Shown in pieces: positions 46,222-58,400 of a DNA stretch of 64,000 nt. Position numbers and translations under genes: made by a program. Position 1 is the first letter of the stretch. Each line of letters starts with the position of its first letter. Where the stretch lies: assembly GCA_958295665.1 (NCBI GenBank), contig OY282558.1, positions 45,880,389 through 45,944,388 of the forward strand, read 5' to 3'. The DNA comes from Tipula vernalis (taxonomy: Eukaryota; Arthropoda; Insecta; Diptera; Tipulidae). The notes beneath the pieces were generated by a model that ran no database searches, was not told where the DNA came from, and saw nothing but the letters and a program-made list of their open reading frames with translations.

Positions 46222-46745
46222 GTCGATTGAATATTTGGGGGCAGCAACTCATCCCAATTTATTTTTGCAATCCATAACCCTTGCATCAAAATTTTTGCTG
46301 TCACAACTACTGGTGCGATCAAGCCCAAAGGATCAACCAATTTGGATATGGTTGACAGTAGTTCTCGTTTCGTAGTAGCAGAGCTGTGAATTTTGGTAGC
46401 CACGTTGAAATTTAACTGATCACTTATTGAGTCCCACATTAACCCTAATGTTTTAATTGTTTCATTGGGACTGTTCAATTGTTCTCGATCGTCCAATGGA
46501 ATTGCATTCATCAAAGCGGTTGTATTAGATGTCCATTTTCGCAACTTCATTCCAGCACCTTTAAACATCTTCACCAGTTCCGCTTGAAGTTGTAGTGCTT
46601 CTTCCATACTATCACATCAACAAATCATCCACGTAAAAACACTCTCGTGTCACTTTAGCTGCCAACGGATATCGGTTTTGCTGGTCCCTTGCTAATTGAT
46701 TCAACACTTTCGTTGCCAAATAAGGAGCTGATGAACAACACCAAG
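46188..46745 (-). pseudogene. RT C-terminal half with YVDD (element E)
   Basis: From about 46,745 the minus strand reads APYLATKVLNQLARDQQNRY and CFYVDDLLM, then a frameshift. Frame 46,607-46,188 continues with EEALQLQAELVKMFKGAGMK, LRKWTSNTTALM and RELLSTISKLVDPLGLIAPV. The first half of RT and the protease are missing: Gag codons end at about 46,765 and RT starts at once. Confidence 0.9.
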
Positions 46746-46764
46746 CGTCACTTAAATTTTCGCC

Positions 46765-47076
46765 TTATCTTCCCAATGCTCGCAACGGTCTTTGAGATTC
46801 ATCCATTATTCTGCATATTTCTGATCTTGATTCCTTGTTCATATATTTCATCTTAAAAAATGACTTAAAATGGTTATCCAAAATGCTCTTCTTATCGTCA
46901 TATTTTGCCACGAGTGTTTCCCATGCCAGGCTAAAACCAATTGATAAAAACTCAATATTTGCAATTGCTCTTTTAGCCTCTCCAGACAAAGCTCCATTAA
47001 GATAATAATATCTCTGCATATCGGTGATTGTAGGATTTTGTTTAATTAATTCCTTAAACGAATCTCGAAACCCCAA
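46765..47076 (-). pseudogene. Gag DUF1759 region (element E)
   Basis: 103 codons: FRDSFKELIKQNPTITDMQR, YYYLNGALSGEAKRAIANIE, AWETLVAKYDDKKSILDNHF. Typical BEL/Pao Gag. After RALGR the frame stops at the deletion that joins Gag to RT, so the zinc knuckles are gone. Confidence 0.9.
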
Positions 47077-47548
47077 CTATCCTTCTGGATCGCCATCAAA
47101 TGTGGGTAACGAAATTTTCGGCAGCATGTCTGCATTATACGACAATTGTGGTTCCATTCCACAATTGATACGCTTTTAGTATGTTCATGCACTACCGTAA
47201 GTTGATCCTTGTTCTGCTTGTTTTGCTTTTCACGAGTAGGGGAGATACTTCTTTCCTCTTACATCTCTTGTATACCATTAGCTGATGCCACTTCGATTTT
47301 GGTGTTAATATTTTCATTTGATGACGTACTTGTACGACGTCGAACTTTGATCACAGTTTTGTTTATTTCGTCCGCATTAGATTCATCCTCAAACACGTTT
47401 TCTGGAATGGGGGCATAGTACACTCTCAACTTGATTTAATAATGACGCAAATGCGTAATTAATCTCAGCAAAAGTATCTTGGAAATTGATACTATCATCC
47501 TCTATAGCCTCCATTTGCATTTCATCACCCATCGTACACGCTATTTCT

Positions 47549-47722
47549 CTAATTTTTCTTGCGTTCGTCCATACAAAGCATTTTCACTTTTAACAAATAT
47601 AACGCTTTATTTGGCTCTACATCTGCAGTAAATTCATTTATGTACTTTGTTAGTGCCGTTAGTCGTCTTTTTACGCTACTTCGTTTCACTACTTGTTTTT
47701 TCAATTCCTCTTGTGACGCCAT
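47549..47722 (-). pseudogene. Gag N-terminus (element E)
   Basis: 57 codons from the first ATG after the leader: MASQEELKKQVVKRSSVKRR, LTALTKYINEF. It lies about 95 bp inside the 5' LTR, the right place for the gag start. It stops at MDERKKN in what should be one Gag frame. The region 47,080-47,545 has acidic low-similarity Gag sequence in shifting frames. Confidence 0.75.
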
Positions 47723-47796
47723 TTCTGCTTTTTTTCGATTTTACACTAACTTTTACTTTAACACACTTCACTGTATTTTATTTACATAACCAATAT

Positions 47797-47816
47797 AATC
47801 CGGCTCGATTCGACCA
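47797..47816 (-). promoter_or_regulatory. Primer-binding site of BEL/Pao E
   Basis: Two bases inside the 5' LTR the minus strand reads TGGTCGAATCGAGCCGGATT. It starts TGG, complement of tRNA CCA ends. CGAGCCGGATT resembles the 3' part of insect tRNA-Tyr as I remember it, with about four mismatched or inserted bases next to TGGTC. The tRNA identity is tentative. Confidence 0.6.
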
Positions 47817-47818
47817 AA

Positions 47819-48094
47819 TGTTTACTCTTCTACTTAAGTGGACTGCATTAATAAATCTTTCGTTAATTTCTTCTTTTTTTTTATTTTTTATTTATTTTTA
47901 ACTTAGGAGGACGCTTATAACAATTTCAACCTTTTTCTTCTCCTTCGTTTTACATACACTCTATTTTAGAACAACCCATCAAGATGGCAACTTAATTCAA
48001 CATAGTGTTACCAAAAGTAACTTTTCAACGTATTTCAAAATAGTGTTACCAAACGCAACCTTTTATTAGTTTTCAGAATGTCCGCTACAGAACA
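47819..48094 (-). repeat. 5' LTR of BEL/Pao E
   Basis: 276 bp, same ends and length as 43,803-44,078. On the coding strand this LTR carries the promoter. No clear TATA box was recognised. Confidence 0.95.
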
Positions 48095-48616
48095 GGGGTA
48101 AGCCCTAACCGACTTATCGGCCGGTACCACTCGCAGGATGCTTTCGAATTCTGTAAGGAAAATGCTTTACAAGCTAAAACACAAGAGGAACAGCTGCAGA
48201 GTTCCACACTGACGAAGAAAAATTAAGAGAAAAAACTGACTAGATCCTAAAAAAGAACAGGAAGAAAAGACCTGCAAAAAAGGAAGGCAGGTCATGTTCT
48301 CATTGAGCCTGATATACCGAGGCAGGCTATGCGCTGACCTTTATTCAGTAAAGTTTGAGCTCCTGTCTCTTCAGGCCACCATACTATCGATGCGTACGTG
48401 ATCATGTGCATAATGATTGTTAAAACTCACCAGTACATCATCTTTCGTTGTAATCGCCAATTTCGTTCAAAGAGTCTCTGACACAGTTTCATTGGAGTAC
48501 TGAACCCTAGTACCGTTTAACGACGGCGCTCTAAGCGCAAGCTTTGTCCTAGTCCTAAAAGGTACAATAGTACAATAATCGTTTTGTTTAAATTGACACT
48601 TAAATCTTCCTTAACA

Positions 48617-49241
48617 ATGCGAATGAAGTTTATCCTAAAATAAAACTAGAATTAACAACAACAACAAATTTACATATGTATGCGTTTTAAAATGTATACA
48701 TTCGGGCGAATAATATAAAATATTTTTCTATAATAATATCCGAATGAAATACATTTATTTAATACCTAAAAACCGATATTTCCAGATTTTCAATGATCGG
48801 CAAACATGTCATCGGTAGGCCTGTGCGTCTACATTAACCATGCCAACCCGTTTAAAAAGTTATTGGGGTTTACCTAGTTAATCCTAGATTTTTCGAAAAT
48901 GTGACCGATTTTCTTAGACATTCTGTTAAAATAAAAATTGGTCACATTTTCAAAAAATGTAGGATTAACTAGGTAAACCCCAATAGCTTTTCAAACGGGT
49001 TAGTGAGTTTTTAAACGGGTTGGCATGGTTAATGTAGACGCACAGGCCTACCGATGACATGTTTGCCGATCATTGAAAATCTGGAAATATCGGTATTAAA
49101 TAAATGTATTTCATTCGGATATTATTATAGAAAAATATTTTATATTATTCGCCCGAATGTATACTTTTTAAAACGCATACATATGTAAATTTGTTGTTGT
49201 TGTTAATTCTAGTTTTATTTTAGGATAAACTTCATTCGCAT
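48617..49241. mobile_element. Near-perfect 625-bp hairpin (foldback MITE)
   Basis: Left arm 48,617-48,912 pairs with right arm 48,933-49,241 almost base for base, leaving a loop of about 20 bp. Ends are atgcgaatgaagtttatcct and aggataaacttcattcgcat. Right arm carries an extra 20 bp (a duplicated aaacgggtt block at about 49,002-49,021). No coding capacity. It interrupts the RT of remnant I between WNWCVQ and DLSVN codons, which proves insertion. Target duplication not obvious. Confidence 0.95.
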
Positions 49242-49379
49242 CCTGGACACACCAATTCCATACTTTCTTGAGTGCATCGTGCATGAGGACGGAGGTTGTT
49301 TGATTAAATTTTTCTCTGATTACAATTACCAGATCATCCGCTTATTCTTGGACATCATATCCATGGTTACTCAGAAGAG

Positions 49380-49949
49380 TCAGTGGCTGTCAATAACCAA
49401 TGACCATAACAACGGAAGCAAAACGCCTCCTTGAATCTTCTTTGTCTCTATTGCAATCTCTATATAATCATTGTAGGTGTTGTCAGAAGCCGCCTCAATA
49501 TCAACGACGAATGTATAGAGGGCGACTCCTCTTCCAGCAATCACTTTTTCACTAGGCCTCAAGAGTTTCTTATAAGATTTTCATTTCTAATTTGATGACA
49601 TAAAATTTTTCCATCGTTTTGAGCAGAAACGATGTGATGCTAATTTGGCGGCAGCCCTTGGGCTGTGTGTCTGGACGGCACCTACACTTTGGTATAAAGA
49701 CCACATTTACCCTCTTCCAAAGTTGTGGTATTTAGTTAAAAGCATAATTTGGTCGAAAAATATCCTCAATACCTTTCTGCAGTAAGGTTTGGAAAATACC
49801 ATCATCTCCAGCGGGTGGTAATAAATCCTCTTAGAAAGACTCCAGACTCTGTTGTGTGGAACGTAAATTACCTCACTTTCATCATCGTAGGGGCCTTCCA
49901 TCACTATAGGGGCTGGAACATGGATCTCCAAAAATTCTTCGGTTCTCAT
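49380..49949 (-). pseudogene. LINE RT fragments of remnant I
   Basis: Frame 49,949-49,707 holds the entry to RT (RVWSLSKRIYYHPLEMMVFS). Frame 49,562-49,380 holds VALYTFVVDIEAASDNTYND, matching LDIEGAFNN of copy D with the aspartate kept, and QGGVLLPLLWSLVID. The next motif is read as stop-ADDLVIVI, so the YADD tyrosine codon has become a stop. Dead copy. Confidence 0.82.
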
Positions 49950-50960
49950 TCAAACTCCCGTCTGCCCTCTGGAGTAGTCCTATACCATTGCAATGATCTC
50001 TGCACAGGACTTCTTTAATCGCGCTAGCACCACTAGGTTCCTGGAGATGAACTCTGGAATGGGAATATGATTTATTTGCTAGCCCTAGGACTCTGAGTTC
50101 CTTTATCAAAAATCAACTTACTTACCCACTTGTTTAGGCAATCCCTTAACTTATTACTTATAGTCAACGGCTTCTGAGTCAGAGCTATGTCTACGTGATG
50201 GCAGGTAAACCTGCGGCTAAGGAAAATTTATATTATTTTTTGTTGTCACCGGCAACATGGATGGGCTACCGACGACTGTGAATGCGCGGAATTGCTATCT
50301 TCACTTCCTCTTCCCCCCTCCAGACTGGCAGGTGGCTAACATTTGCCCTCCAATTTATCGCCCTTCTCCATCGGAGCGTAGTTTTTACTAGACTTCTATC
50401 CTCCTGTCCTTTCCTGTACCCGCCTCTGCTGCTTCTTAAATAAGGCCTGTACCACCGGGGTCTTATCCACAGAAGCCGCAACCGGACTATCTTTGGCAGC
50501 AAGGTTAATATTTTCCTGGTTTCCCGTCGGGTGAAGCTGGACCAGATCAAACCTTTAGTTTACACCGCATTCAGCTTGCTTCAATCTTTCTTTGGACGAG
50601 TAATCTACCAGGAGATTACACAAGAATTACATCCTCATTCTGGCTCTTAATAATGCCAAGTAGCCGACCGCCCGACCCGTCGGTATCTCTGCGCTGTTTG
50701 GGAAGGTCCCAAAAACAGTCTAGCTCCGAGGCACCTTCCCATGGTTTTACATTTCCGATGATGGCTCTTAGTCACTCAGCAGTGACCGTATTGGGACAAG
50801 TAACCAAAACCCACCTCAGCCTGAACTGCTTACCGAGGAACTTTGGTTTCACCTCCTCGTTTTCTTACCCCAACACCTTCTCCAAAATACCCTTCTTGGC
50901 AGCATTCAGCTGGTTCACGATTCTGGTCTTAAAATTTTCCCTACGTCAAAATATATATCT

Positions 50961-53900
50961 TTGAGGAATTTGGAGGAAATCGGTGGAACGGTGTCGAATT
51001 ATATAGTTACACAAAGACTCAATACATGGTTTCTGCTTATTCAGGCATGGGTGTCTGTTATTCCAGCAATAATTCAAAGTTGCTGCTCTAGAACAAATAT
51101 TAACATCATAGACACACGGAGGCTAGACCGGTCGACCCGTGCTTTAATAAGTGTTAAAAGCAACAATTGACTACTTCAAGGGGGGTAGGCCGAATCTATC
51201 TCACTATCGAAAATTATAATCAAATTCTAGAGCCTTGTTGGGCACTACTAGACGTATGTTGGTTATACTATGTTTATCCAGAAGATAAAATGCCCTTTTA
51301 AATATTTTCCAGTATAACCAGCCCAAACTTGTATTCAATAAAGAAACTCCAGTTTTGAGAAATGTCGAACCACCCTTATCATTTGTAATAGTGGAAATAA
51401 TAATAGGGAATTTCCGGCTATAAATATAAAAACGAAAATCGATCCATAATAGCGACGCGCTTTTATTGACTTTAAAAACAGAACCTGGCGGAATAATCAG
51501 ATTTGTAACTCAGAAAAGAAGGTTCAGGTATTTGGTGCCAATTCTTTTTAGTTTGTTCTTATTCATATTATCCTTCAAACCGCCTTTTCTTATATTGCCG
51601 GGATCGGTTATTCTAATTTCAATTTAATACCATCAGCATAGTCGAAATCTTCAAGCTACAAAAGTGCTGCTAACAAAGTGCTGAAGTTGCAAGCAAATAG
51701 GGTCGAGTCTCATGTTAAACCGGTGTAAAGTATTTCAACCAAAGTGTAGCTACACAAATTAACAAAAAGTGTAAGGGTACTGAAAAAGGATAGATAAAAA
51801 GCAAAATAAGTAGCAGAACCAGGTATAAGCCTCTATTCCCATAAAGAAGGGAGATCGTACTTTCTGAAAAAAAAAAAAAATTATTAAGATAAATTGGGTG
51901 GGTGTTTAACAAATTTTTGAAAATTGTAATCCCTTGTGCTATAATAACGACTCCAGCTAGTCACACCAATTTTTCATGCCATTTCTCGCTTTGGTAACCT
52001 ACATTCGTCGTGCGACTAAGATTATAGTTAACGCATTGTTGAACAGTCACGAGCTAACTCATCCGGTTTCTTTATAACTTAAAGTGGTTAGTTAACATTA
52101 AATTCCTTTTGAATGCACAGTTAAATCATAGCGTATAAGGACACACTAAGCTTTCGATTTTCGACCAATTTTTGCAAATTGTGAAAATGACGAAATGTTC
52201 AACACTAAGACCATTTCCCAAAATCTCAGAGATATTACTTTGCGTCGAATAAGCCTAACCCTTACTATCTTAATAACAAAAATTCTTTCGGGAAGCTAAA
52301 CCTGTCCACTTTATGAAAATATTGGCATCTGAGAAAATATAAAATTGCCATAGTCGAACATGACCAACCCTTTTTATCTTGAAAGCATTACACTATGGTT
52401 CTGCTAGTTATTTACACTTTTTTATATACAACTACACTTTTTCGGTATACTTACACTTTTCGTTAATTTGTGTAGCTACACTGTTTTGTAAAAGTGTTCA
52501 CACAGGTTTATGTTAATTTACCTAGGGTCGTAATAACCTGATTACCGTGAAATTATGTATAAAGTTAGATTATATTGAGATTTTGGAAACAAATTTCCAT
52601 TATTTCATTCTTAGCCACATATTCGCTCAGAGTATTTGGTAGCAGTATTCGTTAAACCCTATTCTGTGCTAGAATCTTTGTGCACAAGTCACAAGCACAA
52701 CAACCCTGGTGACGGGTTTTTTTGTTTGTTTTATACGCCTGTTTGAATATGTGTAAAATTAAGTTTTGGGAGAATTGTTAAGCAGAATAAAAGTCTAGAA
52801 AGTAGAAGTATGGAAGATTGATCGGTTCAATTTACAAAAAAAGCTAAAGCTTTATCAGTTTTGTCGAACAAATTATTTTATTACAATATAACGATTTCTA
52901 ACAAATAGCTTTTACGCAACTCGTCATGAAAGCTTTCATATTACTGTGCAAAATCATTAATTTAAACTTTTGCTGGAGATAGAGATTTTTGATAACGATT
53001 AAGTGATATTTAATTGAAAGCTTTTAATTTTTTTTTTGTTTTTTTTTGTTTGTACATTTTCTCGAAAGATAAGTTTTTATAAAGTTGGGATTTCCGAAAT
53101 ACATTAAAAGCTTTAAGAGCTTCGTAGATTTTCCCCCTCATACAATAAAAATTTTGAATTGTTTTTAAAAGCTCGGTTTGAAAATATTTTTTTATTTTAT
53201 TGTTTTAAATCTTAAAAAGGCTTTCAGATTTTTATATTCATAAAATTTATCTAATTAGCCTGAATGTTATCAGTTTATCTCATTTTAAATCTAAATACTA
53301 ATTTCTCATTTCAAGTACGAAAGAATCATGAATGCCGCACTGAATGAATTGTGCATAATTGTTGTAAGTAAATATTATATCTGAAATGGGTGGATGAACA
53401 AAGTACATAATAGAAAATTCTTGATTTTCTTTTGTTTTTATCCCTCTAGTAAATGCGAAATACATACTTATATTTAATGTAGTTTATTATTTTGAAGAAT
53501 TTATGAACCTTTTTTTATAGTTAAATAAATTTAATGGATTTTCTTATTATTAATATTTTGTTGTAAGTTTTATTTTGATTTTGACATTCCGTTTATTACG
53601 TCAAATAAAAAACAAAAAAAAACTTATAATTGTGCAGTACCTAAGTAGAGTTAGCCTGAGAGTTTCATTAACAACCACTTTGATATTCTATACAAACTAT
53701 TTTATTATTCATGGTTTGTGAGGGTTGTGGTGGGGGGTATGGAATGAGATGAAAATGAAGTTAAGAAAAAAAATTACCATAATCGACAATAAATGTCGTA
53801 CCAAAATCGTGATTTTTCTTTTGATTTACAATTCATTTTCTTTTTCTTTCATCACAAAAATCTTGTGGTTTTTGTATACATATTATATATACATATGATT

Positions 53901-55636
53901 GTATGCAATGGTGTGGGGTAGAGAGGATGAAATAAAATGCTCAATCAAGGGAGGCGCGTTACGAAAATCATACCATCAATCCATCATCATCATCATCATC
54001 ACCATCACCACCATCGCTATATTACAACAAAATGACAAATATAAATTGTGTCAGTAAAAGCAAAGGTGAATTTATCATTTCTGTAATACCTATATTGCGT
54101 AAATTTACCGATTTTCTATACGTATGTATTTCCTTGCCGAGACGAAACGAAATCACATTCAATGCGTTTAATTTTCATTTCATCAACATGGCTAAAAAAA
54201 TGTTAAGAAGAAAAGAAATAAATCTTTATTTTTTTTTGTGTGCTGCGTTACGAAAGGATTTTTTCTCCTCGTATTTTCCGCATACACTTTTTTGTATATT
54301 TTTTTACAACAACTATATTTCAGAGCAGCACAAATATTTAAAAAGAAAAATGAAAGAAATTGAATTGAACAAAAGATTTTGGTATGTCAGTGACAGATTT
54401 TTCTTTCCTCACCCATCATCATCATCATCAGTATATCGTCATTTTGTGAACTTCCCAAACCAGATCACACACACATACACAACCATGTATGTACATTCGC
54501 ATACGATGTAAATATATACAACCAGTTTCATGTCATCTAAACATTAATAGCTGCCTTTGATTTTTCATCCAACAGCAAGATAAAAATAATAAAACGAAAT
54601 TTATTGCAAATAATAACGATTTTGATGTGTGTGTGCAGAAAATGTTTTCCGTTTTGTTTTTCTTGAGATCAAAAAATTGATTTTGTGAATGATAGATGAT
54701 TTTTGAATACGGATTACGGATACATAAAGAAAAGGTTCGTTCGCTTTGTTTTTGATCCCAAATGGCGAATGCGCTTTTGTTATAAAGTTTGAATATTTTG
54801 AGTAAAGAGCAGGTGGTTTTTCAATTTGAAAATTAAATATAATCAATATGAAAAGGGAAATTCAAGATTCAAAATATCAAATGAGATGATATTAATTTTA
54901 ATGAGACTGTTTTGTTGTTAAATATATAATCACATTACTTTCTTTAAAAATTAAGAATATTAAATGGAACCAGAGTACTTTTGATTGTAAAATAAAAGTT
55001 TGAAATATGAGAGTTAAGATGCTGTTGATGGTATGTACTAAATTTTAAGATTAAAATTTTCCAGATTTGCCTCTATAAACACTAAGCAATTAATTATAAA
55101 ATATTTGCGTAATTTGTGTATAGGTTTAACAATGAATTTAGGTCGGTCCACCAAACGATTTTCTTTTGCAAACGGAGCCGGAATCTAGCGTTTAAATATC
55201 TTGGATTCAGTTCATTTTATAGGTCCAATTAACCGAGATTTATTTTATCTTCAGAAAACTTATTCGTATTTGAACCCTGCTGGAACAATAAAGGTCTGAT
55301 TATTTATTTGTGTATTATATTTAAAAATTTTGGCATGACCCTGTAATAACAACCATAGTTAGATTAATCCAAATATATCAAATAATTTCGAATTTCAAGA
55401 ATCACTTTATCGATATGTAAACGCTATTCTCAACTCACGCTACGCAAAACTGAAATAAAAGCAAGAATCCCTGCTCGAATAATGCCGCAATTATTGAAAA
55501 ACATCGAATCGAAAAAGTGATGGTCTCAAGCAACCGGATCAACTAAACTCTTTTTAAGCAAAGAATTACAAATTTATATATAAAATAAATTTACTTCGAT
55601 CTAAAAGGAAGTAGAGAAATCCTGTCAAAGATAACC
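50961..55636. other. Gene-free AT-rich region
   Basis: No gene supported. It has a catcatcatcatcatcatca run (53,984-54,012) and another at 54,415-54,432, plus homopolymers. A 159-codon frame at 54,032-54,511 is rejected as coding. Nothing else recognised. Confidence 0.5.
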
Positions 55637-55765
55637 AAAAATTTGGTTGGTTTCAAAACCATTTTTCTCGACGTTTTGAAAGTGCCTGAGTACGAAATAG
55701 CAAAAAAGAATGACCTTCCTTCTATCTGGATGTCTGCCTTTACCCATGTCATCTCGAGAACCGAT
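55637..55765 (+). repeat. Head of the second head-plus-minisatellite family (copy 2)
   Basis: aaaaatttggttggtttcaa, tcgacgttttgaaagtgcct, gaaatagcaaaaaag, ctatctggatgtctg and tcatctcgagaacc follow the order of 32,558-32,765 with about 20-25% difference by eye. Confidence 0.82.
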
Positions 55766-55784
55766 AGTATGAGTTTATGAGTGT

Positions 55785-56105
55785 AAGGTGGATGGTATGA
55801 CGATGTTATGGTACGATGGTACGATGGTTTGATTGTATGATGGTATGGTGGTATTATGGTATCATGGAATGGTTTTATATATGATGGTACGATGGTATGG
55901 TGTTTTGATGTTATGGTGGTATGATGGAATGGTATAATGGTATGATGATATGTATGATGGAATGACGGTATGATGGTATGACGGTTTATTAATATGATGG
56001 CCTTATAGTATGATTAAATAATGATGTCGAATGATGGTTCGATGGTGATGTTATGATGGTATGGTGGTGTAATGGTTCGATGTTACTATAATTGTGTCAT
56101 GATGG
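55785..56105 (+). repeat. tatgatggta minisatellite
   Basis: About 30 irregular repeats of atgatggtatg / acgatggt. Follows the head directly, as ggttgagtt follows copy 1, but with a different repeat word. Confidence 0.88.
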
Positions 56106-56112
56106 TCAGTGG

Positions 56113-57017
56113 CGTAGGCGATTGTTGTTGCAGGGTTTAAAACATCCTGCGTTTCATACATCATAAAATCATTACATGGTGATGTGTCGATCCACACCGT
56201 GAACAAAATAATTTATAATTCGACGTAGGAAAATAGTCATTACCTGTTATGGGTATAATTTACATAATACATGATATATACATACGTACATACATACATG
56301 ATGACGTAAAAGTAATTTAATTGTCGCGTATCGTCCCACGATACACGTTATTTTATGTTGATATGCCCGAATATGAACGCCAAGGTATGTGATTGTATCA
56401 CCCAATGATCGTAAATAAAGACGCACTCACTTTAATTTAACTTTATAATTATTATGTGTATTTGTCTATTTATATATTTAATTACAAAATTGGACGAGTC
56501 CAAAATGAAAATATTGCCCACCACTGTTACCGTAAATAACAATTATTATTTTTTTAATAATCAGACTTTAATTTTATTTTAGCAAAAATGTCTTGTGACT
56601 TGTACCACGAAGGAGGAAAAATTAGATAATATGCCAATAACCAGGCGATGAATATCATTCTCGCGAAGTTGTTTTATTTTGTGTTGCTGTGTCAGGAATA
56701 CAACTCGTGTTGACACACGAGAAAAATCGTAATGTCAAAATTTGATGTTCTATTGAACACGAGATGGAACCACAGAGAAATATCACTCAAGTTTAGATTG
56801 TGGAAAATAATGTTAACGAGATGGGGCAAATGTCCCAAAATATAGTTTAGTGTTCGATTATTTTTTGTGTACATGTCATCTCGTTAGATGGTGAAAGAAA
56901 ATACATTACGCAAAGAGATATCTTATGCGTAAACCCTATGTGTTTGTGGTGGTGAATGTATTGCAATTTATATAAACAAATAATTAATTTGTTGATTGCA
57001 ATGCGTGAGCCGCTACA
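56113..57017 (-). repeat. Candidate 3' LTR region of gypsy copy C
   Basis: On the minus strand a possible LTR starts TGTAGCGGCTCACGC at 57,017 just after the purine-rich GCGGAGGAG. This resembles the TGTAGTGATC start of copy B. The far end and a 5' partner were not found. No coding sequence in this interval. Confidence 0.45.
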
Positions 57018-57109
57018 GGACTCCTCCGCGAGTGAGTTCCCCTGCTTAAGGAAGTTCAGTGTTAGGCTGAAAATGAACTGATTTATGTTGTCGAGAAACT
57101 GATTTCGCA

Positions 57110-57207
57110 TCAGTGGAACATAGTATGCCGTAAGCCGGTTTGAGCCGGTCTAACTTTAAACGGTCCTTCATAAGGAGGAGATAAGCCTGTGCGAACCTTG
57201 TCCGTTC
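57110..57207 (-). pseudogene. GPY/F-like integrase tail (copy C)
   Basis: In a frame shifted from the integrase ORF the minus strand reads CDFMFVRTDKVRTGL and SPPYEGPFKV, the counterpart of PPYEGPFEV in copy B. After KV the similarity breaks off (RPAQTGL), so the end of Pol is deleted. Confidence 0.82.
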
Positions 57208-58350
57208 TTACGAACATAAAATCACAGTTGGCAAGTGATTTGGGAACAAAAACGTCATCTTGTTTGGCTTGTTTGGCCGAGTTGATTTTGGGATAAGGTT
57301 TTGCATTGTGTATCGGAGTTGATCGATGATTGTGTCACTAGTTGGTAAAGGTAAAAGAGGATTTTCGACGAAGAACTCGCCTGGTAGCTTGATGGTTTGT
57401 CCATAAACCATTTCGACTGGTGAGCACTTCAGATCTTCTTTTACTGTTGCTCGGATCCCCAGTAATACGATGGGTATTTCCGAACTCCAATTGATCGTGT
57501 TTCCTCTGGCCATTAACGCAGCTTTGAGTTGCCGGTGGAAGCGTTCGACCATGCCGTTGGCTTGAGGATGATAGGCCGTTGTACGAATCCGATGTGAGCC
57601 AAGGAGTTTTGTTAACTCGCTGAAAAGCTTTGACTCAAACTGCGTTCCTTGATCAGTAGTGATATTAAGGGGCACGCCGAATCGTGAAACGTAATTGTTG
57701 ACAAAAGTCAAGGCAATGGTTGCAGCTGACATATTGGTCATGTAGTAGGCTTCGGGCCGTCGAGTAAATCGATCGACATAGGTTAGCAGGTAAGTATATC
57801 CATTAGATGGAGGAAGTGGTCCTACTATATCTATATGGATTTGTTCAAGACGACCAGATGGTATTTGGAATTGTACATGGGATGATTTAGTATGCCGTTG
57901 TACTTTGGCACGTTGGGAGGATAAACAGGACTGGGCCCAATGGCTTACGTCTTTGTTCATGCTAGGCCAAAAATATCGAGCAGTAATCAATTTACGAGTA
58001 GCACGGACGCCAGGATGCGAAATGTTATGTAAAGTGTCAAAGATGGTTTGACGCAGTGATTCTTCGATAAATGGGCGATTATACCCAGTTGATGTTTCGC
58101 AGATTATTTCGAGGCCAGGCAATTTAAAAAGCGCCAGTTGCAATGATGAACCGGAGCGACATTCGGAACCAGAAAATAGATTCTGAAGTTCTAGGTCAGC
58201 TTTTTGTGCAATTGAAATTTTGTTTAAGTCGAATTGTGTCTCGACTGCGGCCGTTTCATTGTCTGTTGTGCGAGAGAGTGTATCTGCAACAACATTGTCA
58301 TGTCCGTGAACATGCTGAATGTCCGTGGTAAATTGACTAATATAATCCAA
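57208..58350 (-). pseudogene. Integrase and RNase H end (copy C)
   Basis: 380 codons. DYISQFTTDIQHVHGHDNVV ends RNase H and connection. The zinc region HNISHPG...CLSS has its second CxxC cysteine changed to serine (copy B keeps CINC). Core residues are all present: HIDIVGPLPPS, ITTDQGTQFES and ANGMVERFHRQLKAAL, giving D, D and E. It would insert cDNA into the genome. The frame is lost near residue 355. Longest integrase in the window. Confidence 0.93.
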
Positions 58351-58400
58351 GTGGCGAGCTCGCCTCGGATTACGTTCAGTTTTAGACTGAATTGCTCTAG

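Larger units (their letters stand above)
43803..48094 (-). mobile_element. BEL/Pao retrotransposon E with both LTRs and 5-bp TSD
   Basis: Two 276-bp LTRs (43,803-44,078 and 47,819-48,094) in direct orientation, each TGTTTACT...CAGAACA, bounded by ggggt at 43,798-43,802 and 48,095-48,099. BEL/Pao genes run on the minus strand: gag, RT, A17/RNase H, integrase, DUF5641-like. At 4.3 kb it lacks the protease and the first half of RT. A primer-binding site and purine tract are in place. It inserted into an older LOA-like LINE. Confidence 0.97.
48095..50960 (-). mobile_element. LOA-like LINE remnant I, host of two insertions
   Basis: Minus strand. ORF1 or ORF2 N-terminal region at about 50,960-50,250 (VKPWEGASELDCFWDLPKQR, then LLGIIKSQNED). 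RT start at 49,949-49,707, palm QGGVLLPLLWSLVIDS at about 49,430-49,380, ADDLVIVIREKF at about 49,320-49,340, DLSVNLNKT at about 48,560-48,600, and ITYASMVWWPEE at about 48,360-48,400. Many stops. The hairpin at 48,617-49,241 lies between WNWCVQ and DLSVN, and BEL/Pao E lies in its 3' part. Related to copy D. Confidence 0.82.

Noticed and set aside
50653..50964. 103-codon plus-strand frame
   Set aside because: The minus strand here reads as LOA-like LINE sequence (VKPWEGASELD, IIKSQNED), so the plus frame is a shadow.
54032..54511. 159-codon open frame on the plus strand
   Set aside because: AT-rich, ends in translated catcatcat and acatac microsatellites (poly-Ser, YTTMYVHSHT), no domain or homologous look. 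Chance frame.
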